The notes beneath the pieces were generated by a model. That model was not told where the DNA came from, did no database searches, and saw nothing but the letters and a program-made list of their open reading frames with translations. Shown in pieces: positions 1-11,234 of a stretch of 64,000 nucleotides of DNA (positions are counted from its first letter, which is position 1; each line of letters opens with the position of its first letter). The DNA is taken from positions 434,001 through 498,000 of the forward strand of contig NC_135242.1 in the NCBI RefSeq assembly GCF_947623445.1. The letters run 5' to 3'. This DNA is from Clavelina lepadiformis. Lineage: Eukaryota; Chordata; Ascidiacea; Aplousobranchia; Clavelinidae. Both the position numbers and the translations under genes were made by a program.

Positions 1-207
1 GTTAGCAGACCTCAAGCCTTCATAGTACAGCAGACCATATATTTATGGTTTCCCGAGCAAGTCAAATCATCGGATTTGGCTGTGGATGCACTGGCTCCAG
101 TCGGATTAACTTTTCCAATGTTGCCGAAATTGTTTGGCTTCATTCTTCGCGCTGAACTCGGTATCAAACGTCTAGGTGGGCTTGGAATAGGATTTGTAGC
201 CGGCTAG
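1..207 (+). other. open frame at window edge, possible 3' end of an upstream gene
   Basis: Frame 1 is open from base 1 to a TAG at 205-207 (68 codons). The translation is moderately hydrophobic and ends in a Gly-rich tail, but I recognise no family. AATAAA occurs downstream at about 628. It could be the terminal exon of a gene starting outside the window, or chance. The open frame and stop are seen; everything else is a guess. Confidence 0.2.
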
Positions 208-2209
208 CTTCTAACTGGTAACGGAATTCTTCGCGGCCTTATTCGAAAGGGTCTTCCAGAAACACGAAGCGAAAATGCAAAATTGAAACCCGTTGGTGTT
301 GATCTCGAGTGAGAACAACAGCAACCTGCAAAAATATCTGAACTTAAACACATGCTCCGTGTCATTCTCGGTTAACCGGCAAAATCCTAGCTATCATTTT
401 TGCAATTGTTGTAACATTGGACAAGTGGATGCTCGATGGTAACTTATTTTACCTTCTGCTTTCCAGGTCGACAAACTTAGTAGGACAAATACAAGAGCAA
501 CAACAGGCGGGCGGCGGCGGCGCGCGCGATTGTTTTTCATTCTTATCTCGTACAACATTCTTTAAGAATTCTAAATTCAAACTGCTAAGAATAATGTATA
601 ACTTATTAGGTTGTCGTCAAAAACGGAATAAAGACTGGCAAAACTTTGTTACTTTTAAACCCCATTCTATGATAGCAAATATTCGAGATTAAAACCCAAA
701 TCGATCCGATCTAAACTTAAAATAAAAAGAGTCAAAACCAAATTTTGTAATTTTCCGAATATTAAAAACGTTTTTTCTTGAGTAAAAGTTTTTATTGACA
801 TGAGCGATGAATTTTTTATTTTTTGTTTCACATAATATTGGAATTTTGAGTGCTTGTCATTGTTACGTATTGCACAGCGTTACGTCAATCAAACAATTTT
901 CATTTCTACTTAAAAAAATGATGTGGTTGCCACGTTGAAAATTCATTCCGAACACCAAGACCAAGAGTGTTTTTTAACTATCACAACTATTTTGGATTAA
1001 GGTTTGAAACAAACTGGTTTAAACCAGTGCAGCTCATGCATAGCATTACAAGCTCGATGAACGGGCACCGCTTGAACGACTGCTTTTGAAAGGAATGGAA
1101 GGCTGCTGTAAATAGGTTGTTGTTGTTGTTGTCTTGATGGTTATTTTCAAATGATTAAGCATCACTATTTTCCTAAACTCAATCGATAATGGGATTTTAG
1201 ATGTAGCAACAATGTAGCTCTTCATGACCACGAACTACATATTATTATTAACAAATGTTTGCAAAGTTCCTGAGCTGTCCGCACGTCATGTCTTATGCAT
1301 TTATAAATACATTTTATAACATTATTAAAATTATTAACATTTTTTCCATGTAAAAACTTTTAAAAATCAAAATGATGACAACATCGTATAACAACAATCA
1401 ACTTGTAATGAAATGGTTGTGTATTGTACCTTAACCTGTAAGGTTGATCACTTCACTACAATGTTTGTTAATAGAATTGTTTATTGCGCTCGATGATATA
1501 TGAGTTTTAAAGGTCGTTGTATGCTTTTCTAAATCTTGGACTTAATTGTTCACCTTAACGCTAATTTTCTTGAAGATGATGACAAATTTGTCTATCTAGA
1601 TACTGAAGTTCTTCAAGTTGTATGCAACATTTGGTTGCACAGAAATAACAACTGCATATTCTGATTATATTGAAGCTTCTTTAAACGATTACATTTAGCC
1701 GGAACATTGGCACATCAACAGCATAAGCTGCTGATTCAGCCATGTTGCAGCTATTAACTTAAAACACGAATTGATTGAATAATTGCGACTGACTCACGTA
1801 ACATAGCCAGGCACAACAATTATGTCACGACTTTAAAACAATGAACACGAAGTAATGACTACACTAGGCGATACAATTTTCAATCAAAAACAAAAATAAT
1901 GAGCAGGTTTGCAAAACCTGAAGCTCGTCAGCATTTTTATATCTCGTTTAATGAAAGCGATTTCCATAAACAACACAGTATAATATCTTCTTATCGTCAC
2001 GAACTATATAAATCAGAACAAAATTTAATTTTTTGGTACATTATGAGATGTTCATGATGATTATACAGCTTGAAATACTTTTATTCGAAAGAATGCCATA
2101 GCAACTACAGGACTGGGCAACTTAAGCCTACCTTAACTCGCATCGCAGAGAAAATATAGGTATTGAAACCTTGTTACTGGAGATATACTAAAACATCGAC
2201 GTTAAAACA
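208..2209. other. non-coding spacer upstream of ARMH1
   Basis: AT-rich DNA with only short, low-complexity open frames. The frame near 417-692 starts at a TTG and has no domain resemblance. No RNA gene or repeat array was seen. The last few hundred bases presumably hold the ARMH1 promoter and 5'UTR, but I see no diagnostic element. Confidence 0.5.
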
Positions 2210-3424
2210 ATGTCGTACAGTGCAACCGCTATTTCAAAAGTGCAGTCTGTGCTTTCACAATGGGACAAGGGTACTGCTATTGTTCGAAGCGAAATTCTGC
2301 AAGATTTCTTGAGAAACAATGTTGGCAAAACAGGCCCAGACTTAGAACAGGAGTTTGGTCAAGCAGCCAGCCTATTTCTGACAAGACTGACCGCCTGGAT
2401 TCGTCTCACTTATATGACGGGGACGTGCATTGGATTGCAGCTGAAAGCCATCCACGTGTTTCTTACTGCAACGAGCGGGCATCATTTCATGGCTGAGTTC
2501 TTGGAAGTTGGTGGGATCTTGACACTTTTGGAAATAATCGGCCTCAAACAGTCCAAGGAACTTGACAAAGCTGATTCCTTAAAACTTCTGATCGTGATCG
2601 CGAGTGCCGGTCGCCAATACAAAGAACTAATCTGTGAAAGTTACGGTATTCGAGCGGTGGCGGAATGTTTAGCAAAATCAAAGCACGAAGACACGCAGGA
2701 AAACGCGAGAATTTTGCTTCAACTGCTGGCCCAAGGCAACCCAAAATACGAGATGCAGGTTTACAAGGGTCTCATCGCTTTGCTGCCTTCATCGTCGCCT
2801 AAAGCCCAGCAGATGGCGCTGCAGAACTTGAGAGTTGTTCAAAAAATCGTGAAAGTCGCGAACCCGAGTCTCACCGAACCTTTGCTCAATCTTCTGTCCA
2901 CCGCCCACCTGGAAGTCCAGTACGAAGCGATCGAGTTCGTCAGGGAGCTGATGACGTATGACATAAAAGACCAGATTCTGGAAGGTCTAGTGAGGTCGCT
3001 TCACCCCACTCGAGAAGAAATCCTGAAAACGCAACAGAGCCTCGCCAAAGCCCTGGCCAGTGCCCCCGAACTCGCCAAACCGCTGCCGTCGTTCGTCAAA
3101 CAAGCGACCGCCGCAAAAACGATCGGCGTCTTATCACGTGACTCATCCGGCACTGCAGATCGGTTGCTAAGACTCGGGTGCGCCCAGCAGCTGTTGTACG
3201 CGATGGGAAACGTCGATTACGCGGACAGCCAAAGACAAGCAGCACTGTCGCTGGAGTATCTGGTTCGGGTATTCCCCCCAGTAAACGAGGCGGTGAAAGA
3301 AGCGATGGGCGAAGAACTTTACGATTTGTTCATGACGAGCCCTGAGAATCTTTACATAAACCTCAACGCGGTTCAAGCAGACGTTCTAGTCTCAAACAAA
3401 ATCCCCTCAGTCGTGTCTGGATAG
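2210..3424 (+). CDS. ARMH1: ARMH1, armadillo-like helical domain protein 1
   Basis: One uninterrupted 404-residue frame from ATG (2210) to TAG. It is colinear with vertebrate ARMH1 (C1orf228) as I recall it. The N-terminal block contains the motif LTYMTGTC, followed by FLEVGGILTLLEI, YKELICESYG, VYKGLIALLP, LEVQYEAIE and a C-terminal SQRQAALSLE block, spaced as helical armadillo-like repeats across nearly the whole chain. The length is close to the vertebrate protein. The molecular function is not established. It has no signal peptide or membrane segment. The absence of introns is odd beside the intron-rich neighbours and may reflect intron loss or retroposition. It faces NUP50 tail to tail across about 250 bp. 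The family call is firm. Confidence 0.92.
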   Translation: MSYSATAISKVQSVLSQWDKGTAIVRSEILQDFLRNNVGKTGPDLEQEFGQAASLFLTRLTAWIRLTYMTGTCIGLQLKAIHVFLTATSGHHFMAEFLEVGGILTLLEIIGLKQSKELDKADSLKLLIVIASAGRQYKELICESYGIRAVAECLAKSKHEDTQENARILLQLLAQGNPKYEMQVYKGLIALLPSSSPKAQQMALQNLRVVQKIVKVANPSLTEPLLNLLSTAHLEVQYEAIEFVRELMTYDIKDQILEGLVRSLHPTREEILKTQQSLAKALASAPELAKPLPSFVKQATAAKTIGVLSRDSSGTADRLLRLGCAQQLLYAMGNVDYADSQRQAALSLEYLVRVFPPVNEAVKEAMGEELYDLFMTSPENLYINLNAVQADVLVSNKIPSVVSG

Positions 3425-3442
3425 TTTGTGTTAAATCGTTTT

Positions 3443-3461
3443 TTTATTTTCCTGCAATAAA
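3443..3461. terminator. overlapping poly(A) signals of convergent ARMH1 and NUP50
   Basis: AATAAA lies on the plus strand at 3456-3461, 32 bp after the ARMH1 stop. On the minus strand an AATAAA (TTTATT at 3443-3448) lies about 230 bp past the NUP50 stop, inside the ARMH1 3'UTR. If both are used, the two mRNAs overlap antisense by a few tens of bases. The signals are seen; use is inferred. Confidence 0.55.
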
Positions 3462-3674
3462 CAAACAGACAAAGTCATTATTACGTCATTGATATCATAA
3501 GCAGCCAAGCAGACTTCCAGGAAGGTCCAATGCAGGCAACATTAAAAAATGGCAGCATAAGATTTGAAATTGTGCGCTGAAGCGAGACAACTCGGGCAGT
3601 GTAGGAAATGGCAATGGTGACGTCACGTGGCGCTGACATCATAAGTACGCAATCAGAGTCCAGCAATAACGTCA

Positions 3675-6230
3675 TCAATCGGTTTCTTGTTTCTTCTTGT
3701 TCAAGAGCTCTTCGAGGGCGTCAGCGTCTTCTGAGGTTTTCACTCGAATCAGCATCGGCACCACCTAAAGCATGACGTCATTGATGACTTCACACGAGCA
3801 GGAAGAAGTCACAAATCGCTTAACCTTGAGACAAACCTCGTTGGGATTCTTCTCGTCGATGGGGGGGTTGGGAACGCAGGTGATCGCGACACTGTTCTTC
3901 CCTTGTTTCTTCATCGGCATCACGGGATCAAGGACGATGTTGAGGAGCAGGTTGCCCAGTGACGTGTCGGCTCGAACAATCAACTGAGTCTTGGAGCTGG
4001 AGGCGACCGGTTTGAGATGAAGGAATCCGACCCCCTTCTCCTTGAACGATCCGTCTTTCAAATAAAACAACTTGCACCTGGACACGCAAGGAAACAGGTG
4101 TTAGCGCGACTTATAACACTGCTACATGCGGATGCTCAACTCTAACATAATATCAAAATTATACGTCGCTTGTCAATCATTTATTAGTGCACAATGGAAG
4201 CATTATGAGGTCATAGATAACAAACGATTACTTCTTAGTGTAGAAAGCGTCTTCTTCCTCGACCATCTCGCTTTCTACTTTCGGGGGAACGTATTCCTCC
4301 TCTCCATCTCCCTGCATTATGACGTAAAACCATAGACACATTAATAAATATTACGGAAGCAAATGATTGTTTGCTTGACGCACAGTATGTGGAAGCTGAA
4401 GCTATATCTTAGGTTTTTGCACTTTCAACATTGTGCCGAGTCATGAACTATTTAAGTGCCATGAGCAACACAACCGCATATGAATTTATTAGACTAATTA
4501 GCTTCCGACATATTTTTGTTCTTCGCCAGAGCAATGTTTAACTAAGTATTGTAAAAAGAACGAAAACGCTTCCTTATAAAGCCATGAACTACCTCTTAAA
4601 CCTGTACCAGCATTATGTGCAGTGTTCAGTGCAATGTTGGCAACGAGCAATGTCTCACCTTGACAGGTTGTTTGGCTTCGCTCTGTGCTGATGTGCTCGC
4701 CCCAGCCACCATGTTCGAGCTAAATTGAAAGCCAGTAAAGCCACTAGATGATGATGAGGAGCTCTGAAAAGATCCGAACCCTTTAAACGGGGACGCAGTT
4801 GTCGGTTTTGTCATTAAACTGGACAGGGGGTTCTTAGGGGGGGTGGATGGGGGCTTGGACACTTCACTCGTGGAAGATTGTCCAGGTTCTTTCTTCACTT
4901 GATCATCGCTTGCTTCTTCCTCTTCCTTTGGCAAAGAACTTTGTCTAAACACGTAGGATAAAAATCAAATTGACAAATTTAAAAACAATTTTTTCAAAAT
5001 GATTTTTCTTGCTATGGTCGCAATTAACTACTTTTTCCACAAAATTTATCGAATGATTAAACATCTGGTTGAAATATTACTCAACTCCACTAACAAACAA
5101 ACAAAGCTACTTTAAATAGTAGTTGCGATAAATAAAATTCACTTACGTGCCATCAGGGGATGTTTCCGCACCAAATTTTTCATCAAGATCTTCGAGGTGC
5201 TTCTGGTAATCTCTGAATATAGGTGAAAGGTCACACAATGGGTTTCTCTCCACGTGGTCCTGAAAGGACAAAGAAGTAATTATGATTTTAAATATTTTGA
5301 AACTTCATGACAATGAAAAGATTCACAATGACTCATAAAAAGGTCCTGTACCATGAAAGCATATGAGCTAGACCTATACATGAAAGGTGAAATGTCGGGT
5401 ACTGACACATCGTGGTCCACCATCATGACAACTCAGTAATTTATCGGCCAACTCACAGTTATCCACTGACTAACGCTCCTGTTGAGAGCTGCAAGATGGC
5501 GATCGTATTCCAAACTCTTCTTCTCATCAGTTTCATCCTTAGCGGGTGCTGGTGTTTTGCTTGTCATAATTGCCTACAGTGATGTAACAATAGAGATGAC
5601 ATCATACATCTTGGTGAAGACAATTTGTCGTGAAATATTGTTTAAAATGCTTCCGTTAGATCAACAAGAAACTATCAAAAATTTAATAAGTTTCTCACTT
5701 TAATTCGCGCTGAAGAACTGGACTTTCCCGCTGTTGTATCTAAAAGTAATCAATCATGTGACTGGCAAGTTTATTCATGTGTTTGTTTGACTTCATAGTT
5801 ATATATCATAAAAGAAAGAATTAAATAATAAATAAATTCAATAAAAAAATCACCAGTTTCGGGCTGAAATGAGAATGGCTTTGAACTACCAGCAGAGGGC
5901 GGCAGTGAGAACCCCTTGAATCCATTCGAAGTTGTAGCAGGTTTGCCCGATGAGGCCAAACCACCGAAACCAGCAAATGCCCCAGAGCCCTAATTAATGC
6001 AAGACGTAACCATCTGTCTTCAAGATAATCTGCAAATGATATGAGCACAATAACAATTTGCTCGAGCTTACGGCACTGGCTTGTGGAACCATTCGGCGCT
6101 TTGCTTTCTTAAAAGTTCTGTTCTTCAGGATGCCTTCATCAGCAGGTTGGAATCTTCCGGCATCTTCGGGTTCATCTTCCTCCTCCCAATTCTGATCCGT
6201 CAAATACTTCTCCGCTCCTCTCTTAGACAT
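3675..6230 (-). CDS. NUP50: NUP50, nuclear pore basket nucleoporin 50
   Basis: Nine exons read on the minus strand: 6230-6072, 5989-5854, 5739-5699, 5573-5457, 5259-5147, 4944-4659, 4311-4232, 4077-3825 and 3764-3675. They sum to 425 codons with matching phases. Landmarks in order are the N-terminal importin-alpha-binding motif region (MSKRGAEKYLTD, then KKAKRR); FG/GF-type repeats (FAGFGG, FKGFS, FKGFGSF); the HLAALNRSVSQWI segment followed by NPLCDLSPIFRDY; and a C-terminal Ran-binding domain with CKLFYLKD, FKEKGVG, LHLKP, RADTSLGN and VPNPPIDEKN. In vertebrates NUP50 binds importin alpha/beta and Ran and aids cargo release and recycling at the nuclear basket. The predicted 424 aa compares with about 468 in human. 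Exon 3 is only 41 nt, so it is the least certain. Confidence 0.93.
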
Positions 6231-9200
6231 CGCAGCTCCTATGATCCTCCTCCTATAATCTGTTCATTCAGTTTACTACAAACTCAACGATTCAGGCAAT
6301 TTCCTGAAACTCAACAAATGTTTTCAAAAATGAAGTTATTACCATGACTACGCAGATACAAAGGACAAACAAAAGCGATGTTTCGTGCAAGGGATTTAGG
6401 ACAGAAAAGAAGAAGATTTAAGTGATCTGATGGCCAGTTCATGTGATGGGATTCATCTTCAGTTGAGTGCAACACTAATTTGCACAATGTTGGAAAGTTT
6501 ATACTGAAATTTTTACATTTTACAGACCTTCTGAGTGATTGCGACGCATTCAAGACAAAAAATTTTCCACAAACACAAAAGACAAAAAATTCAACTTGGA
6601 ATACGATAATCAAAGGATAGAAATAATAAGACCAAGATTGATTGAAGTACGGGAAGGAATCGAAAACTTATTGTTTTGATGGAATTTTAGCTCACAGGTC
6701 ACCTTAAATTAATTCTGGGAATTAATAAAGTTACAACCCAGACCGGAAACCTTCCTGTTTCTGGGAGGGAAATTCCCCGTGGAACAATCTCAGAAAATAC
6801 TGATTATTTATTCGTGCAAGTCGTTCAGTAAAAGCACGTCTGCAGAACTCCAGGGTTCGTTCAACTTGAGTTTCACCAAAGATCTTCGGAGTGAGCTATA
6901 TAATCAAGCGGCGTAAACTCGGTTTAACCGCGGCGTGACACGAAACCAATTTATGTCTTGGCGCTACCATAGCAACTGACGTCTTTCTCAAATCATTTTC
7001 TCTTGTTTAGACGAAAAAAAGCAGTGTCTCTTTTTATAAAAATCCCAGTTGGAATATTCGTAACGTTACATGCCAAAATGACCGTTGATTTATACATCAC
7101 TTGGAATGCACTCTGTGCGCAACTGAAGTTTATTTTGCAGAAAACGTCGTTCAAGTAGAACTTTTTAATGTCAGATGCTTTGAAAGCATTATGCCAGATT
7201 AATTTTGAAACTTTAGAGAAAAAATGTCCCGAATTTGGGAACATATTTCCAAGGAATCCACCCCAAATTTGGATTTATATGCGCAAAGCAATTTGCATGT
7301 TTTTCATCTTCCAGCAGCAAAATTTCCATCTAGGTGACAACAACATGCAGTTCTTGATCTAACCTGACCCCGGTACGGTAGGTTGGTAATTAGGTAGGCC
7401 ACAGCGCTAGCCTACACCCATAGAGATTATAAGATGACAGGATCAATAGATGAGCAGGTTGCTTCTATCTCGTAGCAATTGGCCAGTAAACTTATACCGC
7501 TAAATTTTTAGGCGACAACTTTTTAATTTTTTAAACTTGTTTCAGTTTTTTTCGGGTAAACTGCAAAAGTCGGCAATCACCTGATCTATTTAGGTAGGTC
7601 TGTGACAGTGCATATAGGAGAGGACTGCTGCTCAATCCTGACGTCACGATGTCCTGCAAACACCTTCAGATTTCTATCTACGTGATTGCGCTCACGCAAT
7701 TTAACTGAACAAACCACACAATTTCAGCACTTACCGCAATGACGCAATACTAGGCCTACTAGGTTCGAACGATTAGGAATCATCGCTAGGTTCACATCGT
7801 GCAAAGACTTTCCTCATTGTAAGGATAAAGAATACAATAACATGTAATACTTTACCCTGTACCTGTAGGCTGGGAAACAACATAGGCCTAGTATGTCGAA
7901 AATCCTAAGATACCTATCTGTAGCATGTTACAACCAGTGTTGCCAAGTAAACATTCAAGAAGCTTGGTGCTACAAAACTAATTCTTTGGAAGTTATCAGA
8001 AGCATATAGCCTACAAGTATTAATTTTACATTCGAAGCGCAACTAGGCTACATAATTTAACAAGTTCATGTAGCTTGTTGGACTTGGTGGCAAGTAACAA
8101 GTACTCGATTTGTAGGTAATCGATAACTTTAGTATATTTATGGATAATAAAATCTATGGAAAAAATTTATCAATTCCTTTTTAATAAATTGCGCATTACT
8201 ACTTTATGACTAATGAAATTCTTTTACGTAGCATTAAAAATTGCAAAGGTATTAAAAACTTTGGTTAGGCGACTGTTCATGTATTGTAGTTTAAGCTTAC
8301 TATTTGATAAACTTATCTGAAAAGATTAACATGTGATAAAAAATCACTATAAAACTAACAAAAAGTGACCAGCAAATGTAAGCACTTTCAAAACAATCAA
8401 GTAAACCTGAGTATTGAGAAATGATCGCTCAAGTATTTCTGAGATCCAAAAAAATTGTACTCAAGTAGTATTTGGGTAAAGCAGCTTTTGGGAACGATTA
8501 GTTTGTAGTCATGTTTGAACCAAGGAAGGAAACAAAACGATAGAAAAAATTTATTAGCATAAACTGCGTTCCTGATCATAACGCACGATCGTTTATTCAT
8601 CAATGCGTAAAAAACGAATTATTTAACAACAAACAACGCCGCAAACGCGAATCCAAAAATCTTTCATAGTCGTCGTATATCAGGGGAACCACCTATCTAC
8701 TGCTCAGGTTTCTTTGACAAGGTTTTTTAATGATTGAAATTAAAATTGTTTAATTTAAGCGCAATGTACAAGTCCAGTTATTTGGTAAGCTATTAGGAAA
8801 ACCACTTGATATCAAAATATTATTCCATGGAGGCCCCAGATAACGTCACAGCTGTAAGCTAGCTTTTTATCTAAGATGAGAGCAATGTCTAGTTTTCAAC
8901 AAATAAGTTATATGAAAATCAACAGGCTCCATTCCAGTAATGTTCCCGTCCATAAAACAAACATTGTTCTTAATAACTTTCCATTGACAAATGTGAAAGT
9001 CAATTTTCAATTTAACATTAGCATAGGGAGGAGGTGGACAAGGAGGGGCATCTGTCCCCGGGGACGCCAAATAAGGTCAGATGTCCCAGAGTTACCATTA
9101 CGATAGAAAGTTAGCATAGTCAGTTAATATAGCTCGCATCTTTAGTGTTTGCACTTTCATTTATTTTGGAAAATGGGGGCACAAAAACTGTCCCTGCCCC

Positions 9201-11234
9201 TGCCCCCCGGGCACCAATGCGCGGGGCAACGTGGCCAAGCTATAAAGGCTTAAAACGTGCAAGAAAATAATAATGGTGATATAATTTGCTGATGACTTCC
9301 AGCATTGCCAGAAAACCAACTTAAGGCAACGCTCAATGTGGCGTCAGGAAAAGTTTTAAAGTTTAAAGCATTGACCAGGCATGACTCAAATCGCAATTTA
9401 AATTGACTCAACTTGAATCGACTCTTAAAAAGATGACTTGGTCATAACTCTGACTCTGACAAACTCATTGAAGAGCTGGTTGACTAAAAGTCAGGTGAAT
9501 GGTTCAGCTTTTTACGCCGAATAAAATTATATTTAAGTAAGAAATGTCTGGACAGACTAGCCTTTTTCACTGCGGTCTAACACTGTCAGAGTTGCAATGA
9601 AGTATTAATAAGTCATAAATAATTTCGGTTGGCGGCAAGAACCGTGTTAACCTTATTAGTTAATTAATAAAAGCAGTCTTAAGGCTAACTTTAATTAAAA
9701 TACGTTTTTTATAAATAATTTTGTTTTATGGTTAATTTTTTTTTTGTTCTGATGGTTTTGCTGTTTATTTGCTCCATATCTGTTTGTCATTATTGTTGTT
9801 ATATCTGGGAAGTCAGTGTGGCCCAGTACAACTGAGCTAAATTTTTGAATCTTATTTTGCTGAATTAAGCGCAACTGCTTGAATACGGATAGAGGCAATA
9901 TTCAACGAACTTTCTACGTCATCGTGTGTGTCTCACTTGAAATCACTCAAGCGAAACGAAGAAAACGCCTTTTTATGTCAGGTGGCTCGTGGTAGAAAAG
10001 GCGGTCATATGTTTTTCATAGAAATCCCTTCAACTCACCATTCCAACGACTATCCTGAAGTTGGTCTTGTTAGTGTGGTTGATTTTATTGGATGTTCGAC
10101 GAATTTCTTCATAATTTGAAAGTCGTCTCGTTTCTGAATCCAATGTCCAGCAGCAGGAACTGCGCATTTATTGTACAATGATGAACTTATGCTCGCTGTT
10201 ACAAAATGTTCTTATTTTATTTGCCTATGATCTACTTCTGAAATAACTTAACCACATATCATATGGAACACATCGCAATCACGAACGATTGAAACGTGAC
10301 GTCAATTTGTACTTGCTTTTAGGTTTATTGTCTGTTATTTTATTGAAGGTATAAAAAATATTACAGGTTATGTCCCGTACACAGGCTACTGACATTAGGA
10401 AGGTTTATAGCCTAACATGTGTTTTTCTTTCTGTTCGTGATATAGTTTGTATTATAAAATTAAACAAAGCACTTCTCTTTTTGCGCCCTGGAAATACGGT
10501 GAGCTTACTAACATATGTTGACAAGAAATGTATTGCGGAAACTTGGATTGCGGCCTCTGTCTGGCTTGCCAGTTTTGAAGTAAATAAAGTGAAGGCGTAC
10601 TTGTACGCAATAACCATGAAGTTTTGTTAGCCGTAAGTTCGTAACAATGGGTATAATGACGTTACAATCATAAAACCAATAACCTAAAATCAAACACGTC
10701 GCGAAAGCATATTACACTAATTTTGAACACAGTTCCATGTTGATTGGTAAAACTGTCTCAAAATTGAAGTTTGGTTTGATGATTTTTGCTGCATGACACG
10801 AAAAGAATTCTCAGCGTCGGAAAGCGCTGGCCACACACTGGGTAATCAAAAAAGTTTTGAAACTTTTGTTTTTTTGTCTTAAAACGTCGCCAACTTTAGG
10901 CCCAGCTGCCTTTTTTAGTAAACACACCTCTATTAGTATAGCTACGCGGAAAGTAAGTAAATCCTAATCAAAAAATATTTATTGTTTTAGTGAACTTTAT
11001 TTTAATAATGTTTTACAATTTATGAGTAATAACAATAATTAGAATAAATTTTTGGTTTTAAAATTTTATTTTGGTTGTTTTTGAGCATCAAAAGAGGCGG
11101 CGGATGAATACCGACAACATAGAGTTTTATCTCATTCAGCACAGTCTGGCTTATTAGGGCCTATAGGTCAATTATTATTTTTCAGTTTACCGTACACTGC
11201 TGTCATTGAACTGGAGTTTAAAGCTTTCGTGGCC
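6231..11234. other. spacer between divergent NUP50 and PHF21
   Basis: About 5 kb separates the NUP50 start (minus) from the PHF21 start (plus), so both promoters should lie here. Short open frames are present but none has recognisable domains or splice-consistent partners. A GC-rich, purine/pyrimidine-asymmetric patch near 9010-9240, in an otherwise AT-rich stretch, may be an old repeat. A pyrimidine-rich acceptor-like TTTTTCAG ends at about 11184, 50 bp before the PHF21 ATG. It could be a 5'UTR intron end or a spliced-leader trans-splice site, since Ciona uses SL trans-splicing; this is unproven. Confidence 0.45.

Noticed and set aside
417..692. 91-codon plus-strand frame near the window start
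   Set aside because: It starts at TTG, is low complexity around a GGCGGCGG run, and has no domain resemblance.
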